A stretch of 56,433 nucleotides of DNA, taken from NCBI GenBank assembly GCA_903825895.1, contig CAIKCI010000034.1, positions 1 to 56,433 on the forward strand, in the 5' to 3' direction. The notes under the pieces were generated by a model. That model had not been told where the DNA came from, made no database searches, and saw nothing but the letters and a program-made list of their open reading frames with translations. Positions 16,105 through 24,663 of the stretch are shown one piece after another. The stretch is from an uncultured Actinomycetes bacterium. GTDB taxonomy: Bacteria > Actinomycetota > Acidimicrobiia > Acidimicrobiales > RAAP-2. The first letter of the stretch is position 1, and each line of letters begins with the position of its first letter. The position numbers and the translations under genes are program-made.

Positions 16105-17604
16105 TCACCAAGGGCTGCCTTCGCCGAAGCCAAGTTTCCCGGGGTTCATGATGCCGTTCGGGTCAAGTGCTGTCTTCAGCGTCTGGAGCACCCCGAATGA
16201 CGCACCGAGTGCGTCCGGCAGGTAGCGGCCCCGGTTCATGCCGATTCCGTGGTGATGACTTAAGGCGACATGGCGCTCATTCAACAGGGTACTGACGCGA
16301 TCCCAGCACGTGCGGTAGTAGTTCTCTTCGGCGTCGAGTGAGCCGTAGGACTCGCCGCGCTCAGAGACCCGGCCGGCAAAGGTGAAGTAGAGACACGCTC
16401 CGTCGCTGTAGGCATGACTCTGATGGACCGAGGCAACCATGGTCCCGTCAACGGACCGTAACGCAGCGAGAATCTCATCGGTGAGATCACTCAGTGATCC
16501 CCAAGGTGCGGCCATCTCGATCGTGTCAACCACGACCTTGGCGTTCCACAGTGGGGTCAAGGCTGAAACATCGTTTCGGTGGGCCAGCCAGATGTCTACT
16601 AATGAGCTTTCGAGCGACGTCGCACCCTGGGTCTCTTCATTCACTATGGCCATGGTGGCATCGACGATGTGGGCGTCGGCTTCGTCGAGCACGATCAAGA
16701 CATTGGTGTCGACGTCGAACGTGCGCTTCGATTCGATGGTGTCGTAGAGCCGAAGGACTGCTGGCGTGGCTCCTCGACGTAGGATGCGACGACAAGCGTC
16801 GAGTCCTTCATCAAACGAGGCGAATCCCCACGCCCCGCGTTGCTCACACGGCGCCGTGGGGTGTATGGCCAAGGTGGCTTCGGTGATGACGCCAAGGGTA
16901 CCCTCGGCACCAACAAAGAGTTGCGTGAGGTTCGGGCCCATCGCCGAGCGTGGCCCGTGGTTATCGGTCTCGATCACGGTGCCGTCGGCTAACACCACGA
17001 CCAACCCGCGGACCATGTCTTCGATCTTGCCGTAACGAGTTGAGTACTGACCAGCCCCGCGACACGCTAACCAGCCACCCACGGTTGAAAGATCAAATGA
17101 CTGTGGCCAGTGACCCAAGGTGTAGCCCGATCCCACTGACGCCAAGTGTGATTCAAGTTCTGGTCCAAACACGCCCGCTTCGACGCGCAACGTGAGCGAC
17201 GTTTCGTCGACGTCGAGAATGCGGTTCAGTCCCGTGAGATCGAGCGCCACCCCGCCGTGAAGGGGCACTGATCCTCCGCACACCCCACTTCGCCCCGCAG
17301 TTGGGGTGACCGGGATGCCTTCATCGTTGCAGTGGCGCAGAACCATTGCCACCTGTTCGGTGGTTGTCACCGAGATCACGACGTCGGCCAAGGCCGGAAC
17401 GTTTCCCTGGGCGGCCCATCCGATCGAGACGGGCCACCAGTCTCGTGAGTGCTCAGCCCGGACGGTCTCATCAACGCTGACCGCAGCGCCGCTCTTTCGA
17501 ATGGATTCAAGAGCAGTTAATGAAAGCGCTACCGCATCATGGGGAAAGCGAACCCCCAGCGACGCACCGTCGGCGAGGGGAGATGGTGGCGTTGGTGTCG
17601 TCAT
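16105..17604 (-). CDS. FAD-binding oxidoreductase, alkyldihydroxyacetonephosphate synthase-like
   Basis: A 499-residue flavoprotein of the vanillyl-alcohol-oxidase fold. The FAD domain shows PTAGRSGVCGGSVP (101-114), LDLTGLNRILDVDE and GHWPQSFDLSTVGGW (164-178) with YGKIEDMV, closely following the order in alkyl-DHAP synthase (AGPS). The C-terminus has LSHHHGIGMNRGRYL; the His triplet (450-452) matches the catalytic HHH of AGPS, and LDPNGIMNPGKLG closes the fold. AGPS swaps the acyl chain of acyl-DHAP for a fatty alcohol, making an ether lipid. Related bacterial proteins may instead be 2-hydroxyacid or polyol dehydrogenases. Its place between glpD and a glycerol-kinase-like gene, with a four-base overlap with glpD, ties it to C3 phosphate metabolism. 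Confidence 0.87.
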   Translation of the reverse strand: MTTPTPPSPLADGASLGVRFPHDAVALSLTALESIRKSGAAVSVDETVRAEHSRDWWPVSIGWAAQGNVPALADVVISVTTTEQVAMVLRHCNDEGIPVTPTAGRSGVCGGSVPLHGGVALDLTGLNRILDVDETSLTLRVEAGVFGPELESHLASVGSGYTLGHWPQSFDLSTVGGWLACRGAGQYSTRYGKIEDMVRGLVVVLADGTVIETDNHGPRSAMGPNLTQLFVGAEGTLGVITEATLAIHPTAPCEQRGAWGFASFDEGLDACRRILRRGATPAVLRLYDTIESKRTFDVDTNVLIVLDEADAHIVDATMAIVNEETQGATSLESSLVDIWLAHRNDVSALTPLWNAKVVVDTIEMAAPWGSLSDLTDEILAALRSVDGTMVASVHQSHAYSDGACLYFTFAGRVSERGESYGSLDAEENYYRTCWDRVSTLLNERHVALSHHHGIGMNRGRYLPDALGASFGVLQTLKTALDPNGIMNPGKLGFGEGSPW

Positions 17605-19268
17605 GAGGCCACCACACTGGCCAAGCCGGCAGCGTCGAGTTCCCGGTCAACAAGGTCGATAAATGCCGAGATCTCTTCTTGCGTTTTCTTTTTCTTCCAC
17701 CCCAACTCGGTCGCCATGATCGCAGCAGCGATGGGGGCGGCTTCTTTAGCGGCGTAGGCGTTTTGGAGTTGAGCTCTGGTTCGCCGGCTCAGGATATCAA
17801 TGAGGCTTTGGGCCATTTCGCATCGGACCCCGTAAAGCACATCGGCTTTGATGTAGGGGAGTCCCTCAACCAAGGGGTCGCCAAGCGATGGATCATCAGC
17901 AATGAGTTCTGCCACCGCGACAGCGTCCGTGCCGTAGCGATGAACCAAGTGGTCGACCAACGATGCAGGGAGACCCGGGAGGGAGATGGCCTGTTTTTTC
18001 GCGGGCGCTCCATGGAGACGAAGTGATCGAGTCGGGCACTTTGGAATCCCAGGAATTTGACGAGCGACTTCATTCAGCGTGTCTTCAGCCATTTGGCGAT
18101 AGGTGGTCCACTTCCCACCGGTGACGAGGACGATGCCCTCACTTGACGTTTCAACTTTGTGACGACGAGAGAGATCAGCAGTTCGTTCAGATATCTTCTT
18201 GCCAGACTCAGGCTGGAGGAGTGGACGAAGTCCAGCCCAGACGCCGGTCACGTCGGTACGGGTGAGTTGTGCTGACGTCAGTGTGTTGACGGCGTTGAGT
18301 AAGTAGTCAACATCCTCAGAGGTGGCTAGTGGATTATCGAGCGGTCCCTCATAAGCGGTATCAGTGGTGCCGATATAGATGTAGTCGCCTTCTTCCCACG
18401 GGACCACGAAGACACTGCGCTTGTCTTTCGGGACAGGGATGACCGATGCCACATCACAGTTCAGCCGATCTTTGCGAACACTGATGTGGACACCCTTTGC
18501 TGGTGTCAAGGTCCTGCGGTGTTGGTGTTCTTCCAAACGGGAGACTTCGTCGGCGTAGACGCCTGCAGCATTCACGACGACGCGTGCTTTGATATCGATC
18601 GTCTTTTCCGTTTCGCCAGGAGCACAGGTCGAGACGGAGGCGCCAATGACGCGCCCGGATGCATCGTGGGTAAATGCCGTGACTTGGGTATAGTTCGCCA
18701 ACACTGCACCAAGGTCACTGGCGGTGCGCGCCAAGGTGAGCGCGACGCGTGCATCGTCGCCACGAGCGTCGTAGTAGAGATAGCCTGCGACCAAATGGGC
18801 GACATCCAAACTCGGAAAGTGTTCAACAACTTGTGCTCTTGTGATCTCTTTGTGGCGCTTACCGATCCTCAGACCTCCGGTGATGTCGTAGAGCCACAAC
18901 GCCACGCGATAGCTACGTGCGACGGTCTTTGAGACGATCCCGTCTTTACCGAAGAGGGGAATCAAAAAGGGGAGTGGCTCAATCAAATTTGGCGCATTGT
19001 TTAAGAGACGCTGGCGCTCATGGAGGTTTTCGTAAACCAAGCGGATCTCTCGCTGTTGGAGGTAGCGCAAACCACCGTGGACCATCTTGGAGGACTTCGA
19101 TGAGGTGCCAGAGGCAAAGTCGCCTTTTTCGACCAGGGCGACCTTCAATCCTCGGGCGGCTGCGTCAACGGCTACCCCGGCCCCGGTCATTCCTCCGCCG
19201 ATCACGAGGAGGTCAAAGGTGCCCTTTCCGAGGGACTCAAGAGACGAAGATCGGGAAAAGTTAGGCAC
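17601..19268 (-). CDS. glpD: glycerol-3-phosphate dehydrogenase, FAD-dependent
   Basis: A 555-residue membrane-associated flavoprotein that oxidises glycerol 3-phosphate to dihydroxyacetone phosphate and feeds electrons to quinone. It opens with LLVIGGGMTGAGVAVDAAARG (FAD site, about 21-41). GDFASGTSSKSSKMVHGGLRY follows, the GlpD mark. VPWEEGDYIYIGTTDTAYEGP and TGVWAGLRPLL are also typical, and the C-terminal domain (LVDHLVHRYG onward) is present. The GTG start at 19268 has AGGAA just upstream. It is the first gene of the minus-strand operon with the AGPS-like flavoprotein and the FGGY kinase. A palindrome GTGAAA-GT-TTTCAC lies about 25 bases before the start. Confidence 0.93.
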   Translation of the reverse strand: MPNFSRSSSLESLGKGTFDLLVIGGGMTGAGVAVDAAARGLKVALVEKGDFASGTSSKSSKMVHGGLRYLQQREIRLVYENLHERQRLLNNAPNLIEPLPFLIPLFGKDGIVSKTVARSYRVALWLYDITGGLRIGKRHKEITRAQVVEHFPSLDVAHLVAGYLYYDARGDDARVALTLARTASDLGAVLANYTQVTAFTHDASGRVIGASVSTCAPGETEKTIDIKARVVVNAAGVYADEVSRLEEHQHRRTLTPAKGVHISVRKDRLNCDVASVIPVPKDKRSVFVVPWEEGDYIYIGTTDTAYEGPLDNPLATSEDVDYLLNAVNTLTSAQLTRTDVTGVWAGLRPLLQPESGKKISERTADLSRRHKVETSSEGIVLVTGGKWTTYRQMAEDTLNEVARQIPGIPKCPTRSLRLHGAPAKKQAISLPGLPASLVDHLVHRYGTDAVAVAELIADDPSLGDPLVEGLPYIKADVLYGVRCEMAQSLIDILSRRTRAQLQNAYAAKEAAPIAAAIMATELGWKKKKTQEEISAFIDLVDRELDAAGLASVVAS

Positions 19269-19292
19269 ATTCCTAGCCTGCCACAGGGAAAA

Positions 19293-19306
19293 GTGAAAGT
19301 TTTCAC
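19293..19306. promoter_or_regulatory. palindrome upstream of glpD
   Basis: GTGAAA (19293-19298), two bases, TTTCAC (19301-19306): a perfect inverted repeat in the divergent gap between glpD and whiB, 25 bases before the glpD start. Size and position fit a repressor operator for the glp-type operon. Which protein binds is unknown; no regulator gene is adjacent except whiB. Confidence 0.4.
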
Positions 19307-19415
19307 CGAAAGCCCTTTACACGGTCGAAGCGGCGTGGGATTATAGGAGGCCCTCCCCTCTGGGATTCGAAAGAATATCCAGAGTGGGGACCCTCCAATA
19401 CAGAAGGAATCCATT

Positions 19416-19652
19416 ATGAATGCCACGTGGCGCGATCGAGCAGCCTGCACAGGAATCGACTCGGACATCTTTTATCCAGCCAGCGAAGACGATGCGGACG
19501 CCGTTGAGGCGAAAGCCATCTGCGCTGTCTGTCCAGTCCAAGCGGGATGTCTCGAGCACGCCCTCTCGGTGCGTGAGCGTGAAGGTATCTGGGGCGGAAC
19601 CACGGAGCGTGAGCGTCGTCGTATTCTTCGCCAGCGCCGCAAGACGGCCTAG
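19416..19652 (+). CDS. WhiB-family iron-sulfur transcription factor
   Basis: A 78-residue WhiB-like protein, a [4Fe-4S] redox-sensing transcription factor specific to Actinobacteria and their phages. The four ligands are Cys11, Cys36, Cys39 and Cys45 (CxxCxxxxxC). They are followed by the turn GIWGG (57-61) and the basic tail ERRRILRQRRK that contacts DNA or sigma factor. AGAAGGAA precedes the ATG. The short compact form without N-terminal extension resembles WhiB2/WhmD- or WhiB1-type members, but I would not assign a subclass. It stands alone, divergent from glpD. Confidence 0.95.
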   Translation: MNATWRDRAACTGIDSDIFYPASEDDADAVEAKAICAVCPVQAGCLEHALSVREREGIWGGTTERERRRILRQRRKTA

Positions 19653-19711
19653 GCGCCCTTTGGGTTGATGACCCAGTGCTCAAGCGGGAAGCAAACGAGT
19701 AGGTTAGAAGT

Positions 19712-20887
19712 ATGAACTTTGACCTCCCTGAGGAGCTCCTGGCGCTCCAAGACAGTGTTCGCCGTCTCTCGCAAGACAAGATCAAACCTCGGGCTCGAGA
19801 GATCGACTCGTCCTCGGAGTACCCCGAAGACATCTTCCAGGCGTTCAAGGACGCGGGCCTTCTCGGGCTCTGTATCCCCGAAGCCTACGGAGGAGCGGGA
19901 GCCGGAATCCTCGGGTTAACCGTTGCCATCGAAGAGGTGACGAAGTACTCCAACGTCACCGGGTTGATGTTGTTGCTGACGAGGCTCCCGACCGGGCCGA
20001 TCATGATCGCTGGCACGGAAGAGCAAAAGCAGAAGTATCTGCCAGGAATCGCTGAGGGCACGCAACGCTGCGGGTTTGGACTTTCTGAACCACAAGCCGG
20101 TAGTGACGTCGCAGGCATGCGCACGCGCGCCACGCCAGACCCCGACGTGAAGGACGGCTGGATTCTGAATGGCCAGAAGTGCTGGATGTCAGGCGTCGTG
20201 CAAGCCGACTGGTACACGATTTTCGCCAAAACCGGAGATCCTGCTTCACGAGCACACGACTCCATCACCTGTTTTGTCCTCGATCGCACGACACCAGGTG
20301 TTTCTGTCCCACGCACGGACAAGAAGATGGGCGTGCGTGGTGTTGACACGGGAGAGCTGCTCTTGGAAGACGTGCACCTTGGCCCCGAAAACGTGGTCGG
20401 TGGCGTTGGCGGGTTCCGCTTAGCCATGTTTGGGCTCAACGCAATGCGCCCGATTGTGGCCGCCCGAGGGATCGGCTTGGCCGAAGGGGCGATTATGTAT
20501 GCCACCGAGTACGTCAAAGAACGCCAAGCGTTCGGGCAAACGATTGCTGACTTCCAAGGCATCCAATGGAAACTGGCCGAGATTGCCACCGAGATCGAAG
20601 CGGCACGGCTGTTGACCTATCGAGCAGCATGGCTCGCTGATCAAGGCAAGTTCACGAAGGAGTTCGTGCCACAGCTTTCGATGGCCAAGATGTACGCCAC
20701 TGAAGTAGCGGTAAAGGCATCAGGAATTGCCGTGCAATTACTCGGGGCTGCGGGCTATATGGAAGATCACCCCACGGAGCTTTGGTATCGAGACGCAAAG
20801 CAATTGACCATTGTCGAAGGCACCTCGCAAGTGCAACTTGGCCTGATTGCTCGTGGACTTTTGAACCACGACCTGTGGTGGGATTAG
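19712..20887 (+). CDS. acyl-CoA dehydrogenase
   Basis: A 391-residue flavoenzyme that introduces the alpha-beta double bond into an acyl-CoA. It has the signature FGLSEPQAGSDVAGMRTRA, the loop NGQKCWMSGVVQADWYTIFAKT, the FAD region RQAFGQTIADFQGIQWKLAE and the C-terminal YRDAKQLTIVEGTSQVQLGLIARGLL. The catalytic Glu of the short/medium-chain type is in the VEGT motif. Length is normal and ATG 19712 begins right at the usual first helix. trpD starts inside its last codons. No electron-transfer flavoprotein gene is nearby. Chain-length preference cannot be read. Confidence 0.92.
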   Translation: MNFDLPEELLALQDSVRRLSQDKIKPRAREIDSSSEYPEDIFQAFKDAGLLGLCIPEAYGGAGAGILGLTVAIEEVTKYSNVTGLMLLLTRLPTGPIMIAGTEEQKQKYLPGIAEGTQRCGFGLSEPQAGSDVAGMRTRATPDPDVKDGWILNGQKCWMSGVVQADWYTIFAKTGDPASRAHDSITCFVLDRTTPGVSVPRTDKKMGVRGVDTGELLLEDVHLGPENVVGGVGGFRLAMFGLNAMRPIVAARGIGLAEGAIMYATEYVKERQAFGQTIADFQGIQWKLAEIATEIEAARLLTYRAAWLADQGKFTKEFVPQLSMAKMYATEVAVKASGIAVQLLGAAGYMEDHPTELWYRDAKQLTIVEGTSQVQLGLIARGLLNHDLWWD

Positions 20888-21936
20888 AGCCCACGAGTTC
20901 CGAACGGGCCGCCGATTTTCTCGGACTGGTCCATGAAGGACATTCACTCACCACGGAACAATCTGCGGCGTTAATGGATGCCATATTCGCTGGCGAGGTC
21001 AGCGACGACCAAATTGCAGCCTTGTTGACATCGTGGCATGACCATGGCGAAACTGCCGATGAGATTACGGGACTTGCGCAGTCGATGCTGGCGCATGCAA
21101 CGCGCGTGTCTGCCCCTGACGGATCAATCGATATCGTCGGCACTGGTGGTGACGCAAAGAACGCGGTCAATATCTCAACCATGGCGGCATTTGTTGCGGC
21201 GGGGGCTGGCGTCTCAGTCATCAAACACGGGAGCCGCGCCTCGTCGTCAAGCGTGGGTTCAGCTGATGTTCTTGAAGCTCTAGGCATCAAGATTGACTGT
21301 GCACCGGTATTGGTGGAGCGATCGGTGCAAAATGCCGGTTGGGGATTCTGTTTCGCTCAGGCTTTTCACCCGGCGATGAAAGCGGTCGCTCCTGTTCGCA
21401 AGGCTCTCGGGTTTCGTACGGTCTTTAATGTGCTCGGCCCCTTAGTGAACCCCGCTCAGCCCCCATACCTTTTGCTCGGGGTCGCAGAGCCTTCCTTGAT
21501 CGAGCCCATGGCCACAGCGCTTTGGCGAAGTGGAGTGCGCCGCGCCTGGGTCGTTCACAGCCGTGATGGCTTTGACGAGTTCTCGCTGTCCGCACCAAGC
21601 GATGTCTGTGAAGTTCTTGGAGGGAGCGATGGAGCACCGACGTTGCGCCACTTCGTCATTGACCCTGTCACGCACGGCTTCTCGCCCATTGATGACGACG
21701 CCCTTGATGGAAGCGATGCACAAGGGAACGCTAGGGTACTGCGAGACGTCCTCGAAGGCGCAAGCGGCCCCGTGGCCGATACGGTCGTGTTCAACGCCGC
21801 TGCGGCATTGGTGATTGCTGGCGTCGCCCAGGATCTCGACGATGGCGTCATCCAGGCACGCCAAGCGATCGAAAGCGGTGCTGCTGTGAGTGTGTTGGAT
21901 CGTGTGATTCAACTCACCAATGCTGAGGCGAACTAA
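20878..21936 (+). CDS. trpD: anthranilate phosphoribosyltransferase
   Basis: A 352-residue enzyme of tryptophan synthesis that joins anthranilate to PRPP. The motifs are IVGTGGDAKNAVNIST for PRPP binding, VIKHGSRASSSSVGSADVLEALG, FCFAQAFHPAMKAVAPVRKALGFRTVFNVLGPLVNPA and a late HSRDGFDEFS. The first helix, ERAADFLGLVHEGHSLTTEQSAALM, fits a GTG start at 20878, overlapping the acyl-CoA dehydrogenase stop by ten bases; GTG 20875 is an alternative. The usual KHGNR is KHGSR here. No other trp gene is in the window, so the gene is separated from a classical trp operon. Confidence 0.92.
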   Translation: MGLEPTSSERAADFLGLVHEGHSLTTEQSAALMDAIFAGEVSDDQIAALLTSWHDHGETADEITGLAQSMLAHATRVSAPDGSIDIVGTGGDAKNAVNISTMAAFVAAGAGVSVIKHGSRASSSSVGSADVLEALGIKIDCAPVLVERSVQNAGWGFCFAQAFHPAMKAVAPVRKALGFRTVFNVLGPLVNPAQPPYLLLGVAEPSLIEPMATALWRSGVRRAWVVHSRDGFDEFSLSAPSDVCEVLGGSDGAPTLRHFVIDPVTHGFSPIDDDALDGSDAQGNARVLRDVLEGASGPVADTVVFNAAAALVIAGVAQDLDDGVIQARQAIESGAAVSVLDRVIQLTNAEAN

Positions 21937-22725
21937 CTACCAGTTCATGGCCACGCCACCGTTGGGGTGGATCGTTTGGCCGGTGACAAACTTGGCGGCG
22001 TCCGAGGCCAGATATAACACGGCGTATGCCATATCGTCGGCTTCACCCATAATGCGCAAGGGAGCCATCGTGCTCATGTGGCTCCGGATGGCGTTGCGCT
22101 TCTCGTCATTGATCGAACCATCATCTTCTGTGTAGTGCCGAGCAGTGATGCGGGTGTCGACGAAGCCAGGAGCAATGGCGTTGACTCGCACACCTGAGGG
22201 AGCGATTTCAATGGCCAAGGTCTTCGTCATCTGACTCACCGCTGCTTTCGCCATGGCGTAGGCGCCGATATTCGGCGCAGGTACCGCAACGGCACCTGAT
22301 GAGGTGTTGATAATGACCCCACTGCCACGGGCAACCATGACCCTGGCCGCAGCTTGGGCGCCATAAAAGACCCCTTTGAAGTTCACGGCAAAGATGCGAT
22401 CGAGATCGGCTTCATCGAGGTCGACAATAGAACTGTCCGTCATGATTCCAGCGTTGTTACACATGATGGCTAGGTCACGCACGCCGTTGACGAGCTTCGT
22501 GACATCGTCTTTCTTCGTGACGTCAACGACCGCGATACTCGCTGATCCGCCCTCTGCGTCAATGATCCCCTTGGTCTCATTTGCTCGCTCTTCGTTAATG
22601 TCGGCGCAGGTGACATTGGCACCCGCGCCGGCTAAGCGGATGGCGATTGCCTGGCCGATGCCACTTCCTGAGCCGGTGACGATGGCGTTGCGGCCATCAA
22701 GACGAAATCGTTCTTCAGAACCCAT
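21937..22725 (-). CDS. SDR-family NAD(P)-dependent oxidoreductase
   Basis: A 262-residue classical short-chain dehydrogenase/reductase. The cofactor site is VTGSGSGIGQAIAIRLAG, the NNAG motif is present (MCNNAGIM), the catalytic Ser lies in NTSSGAVAVP and Tyr/Lys in AYAMAK. The C-terminal GQTIHPNGGVAMNW is typical. ATG 22725 has AAGGAGCATC immediately upstream, which decides the start against an ATG 18 bases earlier. It ends one base from the trpD stop (convergent) and follows the cyclase-family gene on the same strand, so these two are probably cotranscribed. Confidence 0.92.
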   Translation of the reverse strand: MGSEERFRLDGRNAIVTGSGSGIGQAIAIRLAGAGANVTCADINEERANETKGIIDAEGGSASIAVVDVTKKDDVTKLVNGVRDLAIMCNNAGIMTDSSIVDLDEADLDRIFAVNFKGVFYGAQAAARVMVARGSGVIINTSSGAVAVPAPNIGAYAMAKAAVSQMTKTLAIEIAPSGVRVNAIAPGFVDTRITARHYTEDDGSINDEKRNAIRSHMSTMAPLRIMGEADDMAYAVLYLASDAAKFVTGQTIHPNGGVAMNW

Positions 22726-22751
22726 GATGCTCCTTGTTCTCAACTGTCGTC

Positions 22752-23666
22752 TTACGCAACGACGATGGGGTTAATCGGACTGCCTGACGCTCCAATGAAT
22801 TGCAGGGGAGCAATGGTGACAAAACACTCACCGACGTTGTCGGCCGCTAGGTCGTTCAAGTTCAGGTGTTCAAGAAGGTGAACACCAAGTTTGACGAGCA
22901 ATTCGATGTGCACGCAAAGGAACTTGTTGTTGTCAAAGGGGATCGATTCAATGGCTGAGTTGTCCATCCCCACCAAGGCCACATCGTGATCACGGATGAA
23001 ATTGACAGCATCCATGCCCAAGCCTGCTTGGCCAATGGGTTCAGGCGTGTCACCCATGGAGTGCCAGTAGTCAAGGAAGCCAACGCGAATCAAAAGAATG
23101 TCCCCGGCTTTCACGGTGACGCCTTGCGACGATGCGGCCCCTTCAAGGTCTGCGCTGGTGATGATGTAGCCCGGCTCGACAAAGTCAACGCCGAAGTGCT
23201 TGGCCATATCGAGGAAGACTCCTCGAGAGGCGATGCCGCCAATCTTGTCGATGCCACAGCGTTGCGCACCTTCGGTTGTGCGGATGGTGTCAGTTGAGAA
23301 GCCGTTGTAGAGCGAGCCTTGTGCGAAGACGTGGCTCAATGCGTCCATGTGGCTCAGGCCGTGGGAATCGAGAACGAGGACATCTTCGTTGGAGCCAACG
23401 CCGGGGTCAGCACCGTAGAGAAGAAACGCATCGACGTCCGCTGGGTTGGTCGTCGTCAAGCGCTGTGGCTTGTTACGAAAGTCAAAGATGGGAGCGCTGC
23501 CTTGGCGAGCGATGGGAAGACCAAGGTTGTACACCTTTCCGGTTTTGATCTCTTGGACACCACCGAGGACGACGTCTGGAGTGATGAGATTCAGTGCTCC
23601 GCGCTCGTCGTCGGCACCCCAACGCCCCCAGTTTGATCCTTCTTGCAACGATGATGTTTCGCTCAC
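22752..23666 (-). CDS. cyclase-family metal-dependent hydrolase
   Basis: A 304-residue protein of the cyclase/kynurenine-formamidase-like family, which contains amide, lactone and cyclase hydrolases. The metal site is HGLSHMDALSH (family pattern HxxTHxDxxxH; the usual Thr is Ser here), with NWGRWGADDERGALNLITP as the N-terminal family mark and ILLIRVGFLDYW following. GTG 23666 has GAGGGGG upstream. It leads a minus-strand pair with an SDR and is divergent from another SDR. It may open a ring or hydrolyse an ester or amide in the same catabolic route. The substrate is unknown. Confidence 0.88.
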   Translation of the reverse strand: MSETSSLQEGSNWGRWGADDERGALNLITPDVVLGGVQEIKTGKVYNLGLPIARQGSAPIFDFRNKPQRLTTTNPADVDAFLLYGADPGVGSNEDVLVLDSHGLSHMDALSHVFAQGSLYNGFSTDTIRTTEGAQRCGIDKIGGIASRGVFLDMAKHFGVDFVEPGYIITSADLEGAASSQGVTVKAGDILLIRVGFLDYWHSMGDTPEPIGQAGLGMDAVNFIRDHDVALVGMDNSAIESIPFDNNKFLCVHIELLVKLGVHLLEHLNLNDLAADNVGECFVTIAPLQFIGASGSPINPIVVA

Positions 23667-23715
23667 GGCGCCCCCTCGGTGTGTCTAATAGAACGATATG
23701 GTGGTCAAGTTAGCA

Positions 23716-23732
23716 CCCGAACAGCGTTCGGG
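23716..23732. promoter_or_regulatory. palindrome between cyclase and SDR genes
   Basis: CCCGAAC (23716-23722), AGC, GTTCGGG (23726-23732): a perfect 7-bp inverted repeat with a three-base centre in the 111-base divergent gap. It lies about 50 bases from each start and could be a shared operator. A small RNA hairpin is the alternative, but no T-run follows. Confidence 0.4.
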
Positions 23733-23777
23733 CTTGAGCAGAAGATCTGCCGGGCTACTAGGGGAGAGGTGGGGACC

Positions 23778-24599
23778 GTGGGAAATGAATCGCCAAATAT
23801 CCTTGGCATCGCTGGGCTGAATGCGCTGGTGGTCGGGGGGGCATCAGGGATTGGGCGCTCCACCGTGCACTTGCTCGCCAAAGCTGGCACCCACGTGGTC
23901 GTTGGCGATCTCGATGGGGCCGCCGCTGAAGCGGTGGCAGAAGAAGCTCGAGCGCTTGGAACCTCGGCCACGGCGCTCTCCGCCGACGTCACCCTTGAAG
24001 AGAGCGCCATTGACCTCATTGCGCAAGCCGCAGCGTTTGGTGGGAACAAACTCGACATCGTGATCAACATTGTGGGCATGGCTGGGTGGAAGACGCTCTT
24101 TGAGTTTGATGCCGAATCGTGGGAGCTTGACCTTCGTCGAAACCTGACGCAGCATTTTTATGTTGGACGAGCTGCCGCCCATCAAATGATCGCCCAAGGA
24201 ACAGGCGGGCGCATGGCGCTGGTGGCCTCAGTCAGTGGCATCTACGGTGCGCCAAACCATGGAGCCTATGGGGCGGCAAAGGCCGGGGTGATGGATCTGG
24301 CGCGCACGATGAGCCAAGAATGGGCGGGCTACAACATCAGAGTCAACGCCGTTGCCCCTGACTGCATTGCCACTCCTCGCGTCCAGGCGACCTATGACGC
24401 GCAAGGGATTGACACCACGCAACAAGCCATTGATCAAGGCGTCCCGATGGGGCGCTTCGGCTACCCCGAGGAGATCGCCGGGCCGCTGGTTTATCTCGTG
24501 TCTGATCTCGCAAGCTTCACAACGGGACAATCGTTAATTATTGACGGGGGAACGCATGCGGCGTTTCCTCACGTCAAGGTAACGACAAAGTTCGAGTAG
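23778..24599 (+). CDS. SDR-family oxidoreductase
   Basis: A 273-residue short-chain dehydrogenase/reductase. The cofactor loop is VVGGASGIGRSTVHLLAKAG, with Gly in place of the usual Thr before the first glycine. DLDG follows for nucleotide choice. The catalytic Ser is in VASVSGIYGAPNHG and Tyr/Lys in YGAAKAG. The tail GQSLIIDGGTHAAFP is typical. I start at GTG 23778, which follows GGGGAGAGGTGGGG; GTG 23769 is an alternative. It is divergent from the cyclase gene and precedes the luciferase-like monooxygenase. It probably oxidises or reduces a hydroxyl or keto group in the same pathway. Confidence 0.9.
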   Translation: MGNESPNILGIAGLNALVVGGASGIGRSTVHLLAKAGTHVVVGDLDGAAAEAVAEEARALGTSATALSADVTLEESAIDLIAQAAAFGGNKLDIVINIVGMAGWKTLFEFDAESWELDLRRNLTQHFYVGRAAAHQMIAQGTGGRMALVASVSGIYGAPNHGAYGAAKAGVMDLARTMSQEWAGYNIRVNAVAPDCIATPRVQATYDAQGIDTTQQAIDQGVPMGRFGYPEEIAGPLVYLVSDLASFTTGQSLIIDGGTHAAFPHVKVTTKFE

Positions 24600-24616
24600 C
24601 CCGGGAAGCGTCATCG

Positions 24617-24645
24617 TTGACAAGAACTCCCGTCCGTGTCATTAT
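24617..24645 (+). promoter_or_regulatory. candidate promoter of the luciferase-like monooxygenase operon
   Basis: A consensus -35 TTGACA (24617-24622), a 17-base spacer, and CATTAT (24640-24645) as a partial -10. The start would fall near 24652, just before the 24-bp palindrome at 24664-24687. The perfect -35 and spacing support it; the -10 is weak. Confidence 0.5.
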
Positions 24646-24663
24646 CACTTAGACATTTCATTG

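Noticed and set aside
19885-20589. Minus-strand frame of 234 codons opposite the acyl-CoA dehydrogenase
   Set aside because: It mirrors a strongly conserved gene, and its residue make-up (Pro/Ser/Arg-rich) is typical of antisense frames in G+C-rich DNA.
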